DNA of 64,000 bases. Origin: Rhizopus sp. PT2906 (Eukaryota; Mucoromycota; Mucoromycetes; Mucorales; Rhizopodaceae). Below, piece after piece: positions 11,074 through 21,314 of this stretch; positions within the stretch are counted from its first letter, which is position 1, and every line of letters begins with the position of its first letter. A program made the translations under genes and the position numbers. Below the pieces are notes generated by a model. The model saw only the letters and a list, made by a program, of their open reading frames with translations, did no database searches and was not told where the DNA came from. The stretch lies in the NCBI GenBank assembly GCA_025529335.1, contig JAMYHX010000013.1, forward strand, positions 62,001 to 126,000, given 5' to 3'.

Positions 11074-12945
11074 TTAAAATTGAGCAAACCCAAATCGTGA
11101 ATGTTTGCGCACAGGCGAGTCAAATATAGCCGTATTACTTCTCAGAATTTGATGAGAAAATGGGTTGAATGTACCTGTGTATTTGGGTGTAGGAATAGAT
11201 TGAGTGAAGAATTCGAGTGGTGACATGTCTTCACTTATGGTGAGTTGTTCTAAGCTTAAAGGTGGTGTGGTTGGTGTGTTGTTGCTATTATCATCATCTG
11301 ATGAAGATTCATGCAGACCAGATACTCCAACAGGTTCCTCTTCATCCTCTTTTGTCAATCTCGGTAAACAAACCTCTTCAAAAGCATGTCCAAGAACAAA
11401 TTGAACAAGACCATCAAAGGGATAATAACTCTTGTCTTCTTCTTCTTCTTGAACTTGTTGTTCTTGATCCTCTGATGATGAAGATGATTGGCTTTGTTGT
11501 TGCTGTTGTTGTTGTTGTTGCTCCTTTTCTTCTTCTTCCTTTCGTTGCTTTTGAAGCAATTCCTTGCGCTTTTTCTTTTCTAATTTACGTTTCAAGACAG
11601 TAGGAGATACTTGCTGCTTTTGTTGCTGTTGTTGCTGTTGAGCAACAGCAACTGATAAAGGTGGTCCAAATGCATCAGGAGTCAAAGTACGATCAGGTAG
11701 GCCACTGCTCTTAATCGTCGGTGTACCTGGTGTGCTTGTTTTTCCCCATGAGGCTGTAGCGGGGAGTGCTGAACGCTCCTCATCACCGGCAACAGTAGTA
11801 GAAGTAGTAGCTCTCTTGACTGTAGAAGACACAGGAGGGAAATCAGAGCTAGAGATAGAAGGTGAACTATATTGTGATGATCTGTGCCCATCTTCATCGT
11901 CATGGTCGTGGTCATCATTATTGTTGTTATCATATGACATTTGATCTCTCATTCGATGTTTGCTATTACACACGTTTATTTTCTCTCTCACGCGTTTATT
12001 TATTTTGGCAACTTACCCAGTGGCTAATTCTTCTTTTGATATCGTATCTGCATCTTCTCCAGGCTCATGCAAGTATAAACAGTTTGGGTTTGGACAAGTC
12101 ATGTTACGTAGATAATAAGTACAATATTTAGTTGTACCATAAGATGCTCTATGTATAGAATTAGTACGTTAAATACTTTTCCTTTTAATGATTTTACCGC
12201 AAGATTCTACCAGCCATAACACTGCCATCTACTGCGTGAATAGCTTTGGCTGCATCTTCTTTTCTAACATAAGTAACATAAACTGCAGCACTTGGCTGCA
12301 TAGATGTTGCTCCATTGGCATGTGAGGTAGGTGCAATCTGTCTCTTGTTGATTACAATCTTTGCGATTTTACCAAACTGTCCAAAATAGTCGTTTGATCT
12401 TATTATCTCTTCTGTGGCTAATTTGGGATGAAGACCAATAATATAGACAAGGTTCTTTTGGACAACCCTCATATTAGCCAAGTGTCGACGATTGGCAACT
12501 TCCATATCCTTTTGTTGACGTTCCTTTTCTTTCTTTTCTCTTCTAATTCGTTGAATTCTAGATAATAGTGAGTATCAACATTTGCAACAAACAAAAAAAT
12601 AGCTTACTCATCAGCGCTAATGGGCTCAAATTCTGCAATTTGTTCTGAATATTCTCTTCGACTTTTTAAAAAAAGAAAGAGGAAAAACATTAGACATCAT
12701 TCGGCTACATTCTAATAAAACATACCATGCAGGACATCTTCCATTAAGATTTTCTCTAATATGGTGCCAGCAGAATCTACAAATCTTTTTGCTGCTTTAG
12801 TTTTTTTTTTTTTTGTTGTTGTTGTCTAATGAGAAAAAATGTCTACCTTATAACCACATGGGCAAGGTCTAAAATTTCTATCGGCAATATCTAATTCCTC
12901 CATACAGAGAGGACACTCGAGTTCTTCTTCATCAGAACTGTACAT
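11074..12945 (-). CDS. NOT4: NOT4-like RING E3 ubiquitin ligase of the CCR4-NOT complex
   Basis: Six exons: 12847-12945, 12726-12784, 12608-12661, 12198-12557, 12017-12148, 11074-11962, giving 530 aa. Not4/CNOT4 is the ubiquitin ligase of the CCR4-NOT deadenylase and acts in co-translational quality control. From the N-terminus: a C4C4 RING at about 10-53 (CPLCMEELD ... CPCGYKICRFCWHHI ... CPAC), a basic linker helix, an RRM at about 95-185 (NLVYIIGL ... YVTYVRKEDAAKAI), and a CCCH-type finger (YCTYYLRNMTCPNPNCLYLHE starts this element). The C-terminal 300 residues are low complexity, with Asp/Asn, poly-Gln and Glu-rich runs, and are presumably disordered. The order RING-RRM-CCCH is diagnostic. 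Intron 1 is very A-rich. Its start is about 100 bp from the end of the SAPS-like gene, which lies upstream on the same strand. Confidence 0.93.
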
Positions 12946-13045
12946 TGTTTAATTGTTGAAAGGGAAAAAAGAGAGGAAAACAATTTTTTTATTGTGTTAA
13001 AAAAAAAAACATACACAAACAATTTAATCTCAGCTGTAGATTTCT

Positions 13046-15389
13046 TTATTTATGCTTTTTGCTTCTCTTCTTTTTCTTCTTCTTTTTAGAAACAGAAGGT
13101 GTTGGTGTCGGCTCTTCTGGTGTCAGACTCTCAAATACAATGTCTGCTATCGGTTGTCCAGATTCACTTTGTGTAGATGATAATGATTGATCTGAGTTTC
13201 TACGAGATAGATAACCAGGAGTCTCAAACCCCTCTTCTCTCTCTACGGCATCACTAAATCCTAAACTGTATGCAACTTTAAGATCAAAAGTAAGTAACTC
13301 AAAAATTAAAAAAGATAAATTAAACTCACAATCACTACCAAGGTCAATTCCATCTTGTCCTGAGTCAGCCATGTTGGACATCAAGGGTATGGTACCTGCA
13401 TAAGGAGAAAAATGAGTTACTTGGATAGGAGGGCTTGGACCGATATGAGCTGGAGGTCGAGGACATGCATCCAGTTTCCAAGTATAAATGTGTTGAAGCT
13501 GAGTAAGGGTATCATTCCTTAATGTAGGTAAAAACTCCCGAAGACCAGCATGAGATGCTACTGTACGGGTAATAAATTTTGATTGCTGAGAGTCAGCCAT
13601 GAGCCGTAGATGATTTAACATTAGCAAGATATAACCTCGCGTATCTTTTAAGTATTAGAATAATAAATAATATAACGCGTTTATTATGTTACCTGTCTCC
13701 TTTGATTTGTCTTGATATTCATCAATAAGCCTTACTATTAAACAAGGTTTTTCTATAACAGCCTTCAACGTGTGTTCATCGTTAATGGATAAAATTAAAC
13801 AGAAAATTCTATAAAACAGCGTATGATAGATATTGCTTGATCTGTGTAGGAATTGTTATTATTAGCCTTGTAACTATATCATAACCCCAACTTACGATTT
13901 CTCAAAGAACGAGTTGACAAGAATATTCCAAAAATCGACATGAATAGACGCCAGCATCTGTGGTTTTTCGTTTATGTTATATAATATTTGATATACAATT
14001 TCTAATAAATCAATATCAGAGGTAGTCAAAGGGTATCTACAGTCTAGTTAATATCCTCATTATCCATAATATGTGTCACATACTGTTTTGTATCGCAGTT
14101 CTCTCCACGATCCTTTGCAATCAAAGAAGAAAATTCGGATAAATATTCGGCGAGTAACTCTTGTGATTTGACAGAGACAAAGTAAAGTGGTCCCTGAACA
14201 GGCGTAGATGATGCTCTGGTATTCAGCATTCCACTTTTTATATACACATGAGATGATTTTCTTATACTCTTCTTTTCCCTTACCTTTTTACTAGTAATTT
14301 TACAATCTGTATCATCTGTTTACGTATCTTGGAGGGTGGACTATTATGAATTCGTTTTACGAGCATTTGGATCATGTCTCTATTTAAAGATTTAAATAGG
14401 ATATCCCCATTTTCAACTTGAGATGACTCTTCGATAATACGTGCAAAGAATTCCTGCGATGCCTCTACAAACTTTGGATATTCTATAAAGTAGTGTTTGT
14501 ATTTTAAACATGGAGTAAACTAGAGTTTTACCAGTCATTTGCATGGCTTGAAATATCCATTCTAAAAACTGTAGTTCTTGTAATCTAGTATGACATCTTT
14601 CTCTTTGTCCTCTTGTTTCTGGGTTAATATCTCTCACAAAGATCAAACCAAGAATAGAATCCATGATTGGACTTTCTGTTATATAAGGCAGCATATAGTG
14701 AAAGAGAATAGCAGCATTATCACGCAAGATAACAAATTCAAGCATATCACAAGGGTATCTTCTTACCAAATGTTGAAATATCCTAAAGAAGTGATTGAAG
14801 TTTCCATTTGAGTTTGGTAAAAAGACATTAAAGAGATGATTCACTAATAAGAAAGAATAAATAAAAAGTTCCTTCTTCTAAGCCAAGTATTTTACCAATT
14901 GTATAAAATTTAGAGTTTTGGACCCATAAATGATTGGCCGTTGTACCAGATAATAGTTCCATAGCATGATACGATCTTTTTAATGCTTCAATATCCTTTA
15001 TATCTCTTTCATGGGTGGCGTGTCTCAATTTATCCTCAAGAGTACATTTTGACAAATCAATCAATTCCTTTGTCAAATCAAGCCTTGTAATATGTGTCAT
15101 GCAAATATCCATCATGCCTTTAAGATCATAAACAGTTATAGACGCTTTCATTATGATTTGTATTCATATAAATACCTTCAAGAAATAATACATTTACAAT
15201 CTTTGCATCAAGTCTAGGCGATGAAAACTGAAGTAATTTTTCAATCAACGCAATTGACGTTGCTTTATAGTCTGCTGTTCTCTCTACTTCTACTGTTTCT
15301 TCAGTTGTCTCCTTCATTTCGACATCATTTGCTTCAGGAATAAGTGACGTTGTTAGCACTTCATTATCGAGGCTATTTGACGTGTCCAT
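13046..15389 (-). CDS. SAPS-like (Sit4/PP6-associated) helical-repeat protein
   Basis: Nine exons: 15176-15389, 14896-15117, 14532-14843, 14284-14482, 14084-14233, 13896-14036, 13693-13841, 13330-13644, 13046-13275, giving 643 aa. SAPS proteins are regulatory subunits of Sit4/PP6 phosphatases. Support is from pattern: FFRIFQHLVRRYPCDMLEFV followed by YITESPIMDSILGLI matches the SAPS motif of a helix, then 'P..ML', then 'S.IMD.LL.LI'. The rest is all-helical (NIYHTLFYRIFCLILS). The N-terminus is acidic, the middle (about 500-560) is proline-rich, and the C-terminus ends in a Lys-rich tail. I start at the ATG at 15389; an in-frame upstream ATG at 15446 would add a hydrophobic stretch not expected in this family. 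The last intron (13276-13329) is 54 nt with no stop, so its retention would add 18 residues. An unrelated HEAT-like protein remains possible. Confidence 0.6.
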
Positions 15390-15949
15390 GGAATAACACA
15401 ATAAAAAGAAAAGAAAAGAAAGAAAAGGGAAATGAGAGGAGCCCATCCAGCGCTTTTAAAAGATTGGTAGTGAAAAAGCAGTCCTTCATTTCCTTTTTAA
15501 TGCATCCAGTCTTTTTGAACCAACGTACTCTAAGCAATACGTTATTTCCCATTGATAGCGTTGTCTTGAACTCTGACTATTACAAGCCATAGTATCTACT
15601 GTATCACTATTATGTAACTACTATTTATGTCTGATCCATAAATCCCCTTCTTTTTGGTCATCATGATATAAAATATAGTGTTTTTAGTATTCTTACAGTG
15701 TTGCTTCATCTGTAAACAATGATCTTGGATCAAAAAATTATGGGGATCAACACTGAATTATAAACTTATACAGTAGACATATCCATTCATCTTTGTTTAT
15801 GCTATTAAAAAAAAGAGAGACTGAAACAGGGCCAGCCATTTCATTTTGAGGCTGAATGGGAAGAGTCAAATAACCGTTCGTGTTACGTTCTTTTATTTGA
15901 ATGGCCAGCTGGGGGAATGGCATTCAGATGTTTACCCTCCCTTTAAATC
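15390..15949. other. Intergenic region between SAPS-like and IST1 genes
   Basis: About 560 bp holding the SAPS-like promoter and the IST1 3' flank (both genes are on the minus strand). The reading frames seen here do not resemble known proteins. Confidence 0.5.
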
Positions 15950-16932
15950 TTATTTTCGCTTTAATGCATCCAACCTTTTAGCCAAGGAATCGAAATCATT
16001 AGGATCACTTTCTGCTGGCTTTACTGTCTTTTTTATAGGTGAATTAGTGGGTATCTCTGGTAAGTCAATTTGAGTGTCCAATAGATCTTCCTGTAAAGGT
16101 GCAAGTAGCTTTATACGGTTGGTAATCATCTAAATCAACTTTATATTTCTTTACCTCTCCTTGTCCACCTCCTCCATCACCATGATCACTGTTATCATCG
16201 TCCAGAGTATTATCCATATCAACTTCTTCCTCATAATGGTCAATTAAGTCAGATCTCCACTTGATATCATATATTTTAGCAATTTCCTCAAGATAACGCT
16301 CTACCAAGTATGGATCAGGTGCATTGGCTTGAAGTTTTATAATAATCTAAACTACTTGATCCGTCATCTTGTTCACTCTTTTTTTTTTTTCCTCTTACCT
16401 TTTCATTCACTTTGTCATTCTTATTTTCCATGGCGTCAATCATAAACTCCTTACCAAACTTGGAAGCTAGCTGGTCTCTTACCTTTAAGTGATATTCAAA
16501 GGTGAGAATAAATATAGGATGCATATGTCGATTATTCATACCAAGCTTAATTCTTTTACTTCGCTTAGTCGAGGAGCAGCCCAGATAACGGTATGAACTG
16601 CTTCTTCAATACTTGCTTCACACGTCCTATGTAACTTGGTATCGTTTTCCTTTTTACTTTAAAGAAAAGGCTTACTTGTATGTCTCCAATAAGCCAAAAC
16701 GAGCCAATAGTAAATCACAATAGAGTTCCAAGTTCTCCATTGCTTCAATAACAAAATCGTCTCTAATGACATGCTCAATTCGGACTCTTGCACTTTCTAA
16801 TTTCCCTTTTTCTATCAAGGTGCCAATTTCTCTCCTTAATTGCTGGTTTAGAGAAGTCTTTTTGGCTTGGAGCATCTTTAGTCGATTGATGGCCAATTTG
16901 AGCTGTACCTTTAATCTTGCAGGGTTAAACAT
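15950..16932 (-). CDS. IST1: IST1-like ESCRT-III regulator
   Basis: Five exons: 16676-16932, 16542-16626, 16399-16482, 16155-16346, 15950-16090, giving 252 aa. Ist1 is an ESCRT-III-like protein that recruits and regulates the AAA ATPase Vps4 in multivesicular body sorting. The N-terminal helical core starts FNPARLKVQLKLAINRL and includes RREIGTLIEKGKLESARVRI and AAPRLSEVKEL. It is followed by DQLASKFGKEF and VERYLEEIAKIYDIKW, all typical of Ist1. After an acidic, Gly-rich linker the protein ends in DFDSLAKRLDALKRK, which fits a MIT-interacting motif (LxxRLxxLK) that binds Vps4. The start ATG lies only 151 bp from the divergent ICMT gene, suggesting a shared promoter. All splice junctions keep frame. 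Confidence 0.93.
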
Positions 16933-17083
16933 GGTTTCAAAGAGTAAAATAAAGAGAGATAGAGAGAGAATAAAGGGACCTTTCCTATGCTGTTACACCT
17001 GCGGACTTATAGCCTGTCTCTTTTTTTGTTCCTTCTTTTTGTATTCTCCCCTTCTGTCCTTTTTTTTCCACTCTTTCTTTATA
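16933..17083. promoter_or_regulatory. Compact bidirectional promoter (IST1 / ICMT)
   Basis: Only 151 bp separate the divergent start codons of IST1 (minus) and the ICMT gene (plus). The stretch is rich in homopurine (left) and homopyrimidine (right) tracts. Both transcripts must start within or very near it. Confidence 0.6.
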
Positions 17084-17994
17084 ATGAATCAAGATGAATC
17101 AGGTCGTTTGCGTGTAGAGCGAGTACTTCATGACCGTAGACCAAAACGATCTGATAGAATTGAAATTTTTGATGGAAGACACACAGCTCAGAATATATCT
17201 GCCTATGGATTTTTATTAGGATTAGTATGTGGTGGTGGTCTCTTATACTCCTTCTATGGTCAAATACCTCAACTAGGCATCTTTTTAGTAGCCCTACCTA
17301 TCTTCCATTTCTTGGAATATGTTGCTACTGCCTTATTTAATGCAGAGAAGCTGTCACTTGATTGTAAATAAGCAAGTAAAAAGAAATATAAAGAAATACT
17401 CATAGGTTTCATATAGCTTATTTGATTAATCATGGTCGACAGTATCATGCAGCTCACACGGCTGCTCTTGTAGAGTTTATTATAGAATATTATTTCTTTC
17501 CCAATTGGAAACAGTTTGGTTATTTAAGTTATTTCGGTAAAACAATAAAATATATAAAGAAGCATATATTTATACTGACTCTACCTTCTAGGTCTATTCT
17601 TGCTTGTTATCGGTCAAGGATGTCGTACTATAGCTATGTTTTCTGCAAAGCACAATTTCTCCCATCATATCGTGGATCACAAAGAGAATGACCATGTATT
17701 AGTCACTCATGGTATTTACAAGTAAAATAAGCCAACAGATCATGAGTTGATTGTTATCTAAACTCTCTTTCTATTAGAATAATGAGACACCCTTCTTATT
17801 TTGGATTCTTTTGGTGGGCATTGGGTGCACAGCTGTTGTTAGGCAACCCTATTTGCTTTATAGGCTTTATCTTTGTACTTCAAAGGTTCTTTTCTGAGCG
17901 TATTACATATGAAGAATATACATTAGAACGTTTCTTTGGTCAAGAATGGAGAGATTATAAATCCAAAACACCTACTTTGATGCTGTTTGTTTAA
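17084..17994 (+). CDS. STE14: Isoprenylcysteine carboxyl methyltransferase (Ste14/ICMT)
   Basis: Four exons: 17084-17363, 17417-17536, 17592-17721, 17778-17994, giving 248 aa. ICMT is an ER membrane enzyme that methylates the prenylated C-terminal cysteine of CaaX proteins such as Ras, Rho and mating pheromones, using S-adenosylmethionine. The sequence shows multiple membrane helices (SAYGFLLGLVCGGGLLYSFYG and following) and the conserved EYVATALFN and FSHHIVDHKENDHVLVTHGIYK segments. The signature IMRHPSYFGFFWWALG and the C-terminal EEYTLERFFGQEWRDYK follow; these form the cofactor and substrate site of the family. In Mucorales, prenylation enzymes are of interest because pheromone signalling uses trisporoids rather than peptides, so Ras/Rho proteins are the likely substrates here. 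Confidence 0.96.
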
Positions 17995-18116
17995 TATAGA
18001 ATAAGAGTAACATTTTACCATCTATACAGTTTAATGCGTCATTGATACTGAGCGCGTGATGGCTCAGACCAGATATAAACTTTTAGAATAGCTTTTTTTT
18101 TCTTTCTTTTTCTATT

Positions 18117-19532
18117 ATGCAGCAATCACGCTTTTTGAATTTACCAAATGAGGTATTAGAGTATATTATCCATTTATCATCTATAAAACCCTATGATGAT
18201 ACTGATTTCTTGGGATGGTGTTATCCCGAGCACAGTTACACTCATCTAAAATCAATCGCTTTATGCTGTCAACGGTTATACAAGCTATGTTCTCCCTTTC
18301 TTTGGAAACACAAAGAATTTATACTTCCTCGGCAGCATGATGTAAAGAAAGAGTCTATTATCCAGATAGCTACAGACATATTAGCTACCCCCAGTGCACT
18401 ACCATCCATCCCACTTGTTTTAGGTGATCACGTCTGTTCCTTATACCGAAATTTAACAACTAGTCCACATTTCGATCTGATCAACTCCAGACTGATGGCA
18501 CAGCTCGTGTGTAACTTGAAAGCGTTACGTGTTGATTTTCACCCACTCCCCAGAACAGAGCACTATGGACTACGATACTTTTTTGAGTACTGTCCACATT
18601 TGACAGAGGTGTTTATAAGTCACTGTCAAGATACTTATGATGATTTTGATGCCCTTTGCCGATATAAACCCAAACTGACTTCATTAACACTCATAGACTG
18701 TACGGTAAAAGAGCGTACATTAGAAATTATGATGGACCTGTTTCGACCTACCTTAAAGCGACTTCTCTTTAGACAAGTACTGATTGAACCCAGCATAAAT
18801 ACAACTCAACTGACATCTCATTTACTAACAGCCGCCGCATCAGAAGCTCGTCTTGGATTCCTTCATCCACTTCATTTTCAAAATTCACAGGCAACTGGGA
18901 TTCCCCAAAGCATGTATATCAAGGCTAGCTGTAATCTTAGACAGCTGGCATTGACAGACTCTATCAGCTGTAGTACACTAGAGCAGATTACACAAGCTTC
19001 TCCCTTGCTAGAAAAGCTGGCTATTGTCTTGCATGACTATTACCCTGAACAAATCGCTCGTTCACTGACTGCGATCACAAGCCTGCAAAGGATGACCGTG
19101 CTCTCTTTATCGTTTAGAAAACACTATCCACTGTCAAGAGAATTTGAAAGATTCCCTTGTCATGCACCTTCAAGTGTTTGGAGTTATTTTGCAACCTGTT
19201 TACCCAAGCTAAAGTCACTTTATATCTCTTCATCAAGGCTACTAATATCCTATGAATTCATATCTAATCTTTTACAGTATCATCCCCTTATAGTAGATGT
19301 CATGATCTATAGTATTTCCTTTACACAGCCACCAATCCCACCTTCAGATGATAGTCTGAGTAATCTACGGGACACCTATCTTTACGAGTGTAGGTATATC
19401 ACGTACAAGATCCCTGACGAATATCGTCATTATCTGTACACAGGACAAGAAGCAATACAACAAAGCTATAATCGCGTTATTGATGATGCATCGGATGTAC
19501 AACTATGCTTCATTAAAGGATATAAACAATAG
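18117..19532 (+). CDS. F-box protein with LRR-like C-terminus
   Basis: Single exon, 471 aa. The N-terminus FLNLPNEVLEYIIHLSSI is an F-box helix pattern, followed by LKSIALCCQRLYKLCSPFLWK, the usual second half of the domain. F-box proteins are substrate receptors of SCF ubiquitin ligases and bind Skp1. The rest has irregular leucine-rich repeats (for example KLTSLTLIDCTV, LRQLALTDSISCSTLEQI, LPKLKSLYISSSRLL), as in FBXL-type proteins. Large families of such intronless F-box/LRR genes are common in Mucoromycota. The specific substrate cannot be predicted. It lies 123 bp after ICMT on the same strand and 104 bp before the NELF-A-like gene. Confidence 0.75.
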   Translation: MQQSRFLNLPNEVLEYIIHLSSIKPYDDTDFLGWCYPEHSYTHLKSIALCCQRLYKLCSPFLWKHKEFILPRQHDVKKESIIQIATDILATPSALPSIPLVLGDHVCSLYRNLTTSPHFDLINSRLMAQLVCNLKALRVDFHPLPRTEHYGLRYFFEYCPHLTEVFISHCQDTYDDFDALCRYKPKLTSLTLIDCTVKERTLEIMMDLFRPTLKRLLFRQVLIEPSINTTQLTSHLLTAAASEARLGFLHPLHFQNSQATGIPQSMYIKASCNLRQLALTDSISCSTLEQITQASPLLEKLAIVLHDYYPEQIARSLTAITSLQRMTVLSLSFRKHYPLSREFERFPCHAPSSVWSYFATCLPKLKSLYISSSRLLISYEFISNLLQYHPLIVDVMIYSISFTQPPIPPSDDSLSNLRDTYLYECRYITYKIPDEYRHYLYTGQEAIQQSYNRVIDDASDVQLCFIKGYKQ

Positions 19533-19636
19533 ATTGTCTTTTTGATTTCTTTATGACGCGTTGACATGCTTGTCAGAAATGCATTTTATTTATTTATTTT
19601 TATTATTTCTTTCTTTCTTTTTTAAAGAAAACTTAT

Positions 19637-21212
19637 ATGGCTCTTGAAGAAAACGCAGTGAATTACATAAAGTCAATTATTTCAAAAGAGCCAAAGACAG
19701 GCTGGGATAGCACTCATGTTGCAGGAAAACTGTCTGAAGACCTTGTGAATTTAATTGCAGGGTCTTTTAAGGATTTTGACAAACAAACAAAATTAGATAT
19801 TCTATTGTCTTTGCTACATTTAAAGAGTAGAGATTTGATTGCTATTCGTGAAAACTTTGAAGAGGTTAGAATAAAAAGAATGAACTCATGACTTACTGAT
19901 TGATCCTCTTTTATGTAGATTTGTAATATTGCCAGTAAAGACGACGATAAATTTGTAAATATAATAGCAGACGTCCTTCAAACATATCCTGACACACAAC
20001 AACTCAATGTGAATATTGAATATTGGAATGAACCTGATTCAGTGCTGAGCAGAGTTAAATCATTTAGTAAAGCCTATATATATTGATAGTTTTTTTTTTT
20101 TTTTTTACTTGATCTAATCACACATTATAGTTACAGAAAATGGCCTTCATTTTCATTCTCCTGAATATATGTTATTGGATCCTAAAGTACGACCTGTGCC
20201 AACCGTAGCTTCACCTATTTTTACATCATGGCAACCTACAGTAGCAAAACACTTTGAACTGACCTCAAATACAGAAGATCTCATTCACCCTATTAATCCT
20301 GGCGATCAACTCATAGCATTGGTATCTATGGAAGAACGCGCCGAACAAGTCGAATCATCTGTAGTAGCTGCTCAGAAGCGACCTGGCCTTGATATGTCAA
20401 ATATAGGAAAACGTATAGCAGTTACTTCACCTACTGCAAACATTCCTAATCCAATCAACACCTTTGCCTCTCCTCCAACAACTCCTACCTCTGGTAATTT
20501 CCCAAGACCTATCAGACCACCACCCAGAGGTCCTCCTTCTGGTGGTTCAAGTTTATTTATAACGAAGCCTAGACAAAGGCCACCCACAGGAAAGCCTATT
20601 CAACGTTCTCCAAGCGGAAGTAGGACATCAGGTACGTGTAGGACGCATGATGATGGTACAACGCTTCTAAAAAAATGATTAGCTACTTTACCAAGAGGAT
20701 TTCAAAGGCAACAAAGAGTGCAAATGCTCGACTTTAAGGCTGCTACTGAATTCGAACAGACTGCTGCTCATGAAGTTAGTAGAGCAGAACAACGTAAGTG
20801 TTTTTCTTTTTGGAAGACATAAGCGCTAGATGACATACTCATTTCTATGACAGGTTTAAGGGCACAAAAAGAAGAGGTAAAAATGGAAAAAAAGAGAATG
20901 GCAGAAGAGAAGAAAGCAGAAGGAAAGAAATCCAGAAAGAATTCACTTAGTACACCAACTACTGAGAAAACTCAAGAACAGGCAGAACAAACACAGGAGC
21001 AAGAAGAGCAAACAGATCAAGATCAACAAAGACAGCAGCTAGATCAACAAATTCAACAGCACTTGGATGCTCTAAGTAGTAATAGTCAATCACCACCACA
21101 ACCATCACCACAGCCATCACCAGCTCAATCACCCACACATCAACAACCACCAAGATTGCCACAACAGTTGCCTGTAAAAAAGGCTTACACTGGAAAGAAG
21201 ACAGATTTTTAA
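19637..21212 (+). CDS. NELF-A-like transcription elongation factor
   Basis: Five exons: 19637-19864, 19919-20066, 20131-20631, 20683-20793, 20854-21212, giving 448 aa. NELF-A is a subunit of the negative elongation factor that, with DSIF, pauses RNA polymerase II near promoters in animals. The N-terminal domain matches in pattern: LDILLSLLHLKSRDLIAI, then ICNIASKDDDKFV and IIADVLQTYPDTQQLNV (compare the metazoan 'LLGTLHL', 'IIQLAS' and 'VADILKSFPDTGSLNL' blocks). A second match is LPRGFQRQQRVQMLDF, like the 'LLRKERGVKLLD' block after the Pro-rich linker. The C-terminus is Lys/Glu-rich, then Gln-rich and Pro-rich. It lacks the metazoan C-terminal segment. The first donor is GTTAGA, which is weak but is required by frame and homology. 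It converges on the PDR transporter 102 bp away. Confidence 0.75.
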
Positions 21213-21314
21213 TTTTTTAAATAAATATGAATTTTATTATTGCATTATATGAAAAAAAAAGCGTACAGAATGTAAAGTGTCTATATATATAAATATGTAT
21301 AATGCTATAAGCCC

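Noticed and set aside
11262..11603. Plus-strand frame across the NOT4 C-terminus
   Set aside because: Its poly-Val/Leu/Ser runs are the complement of the NOT4 Gln- and Asp-rich repeats.
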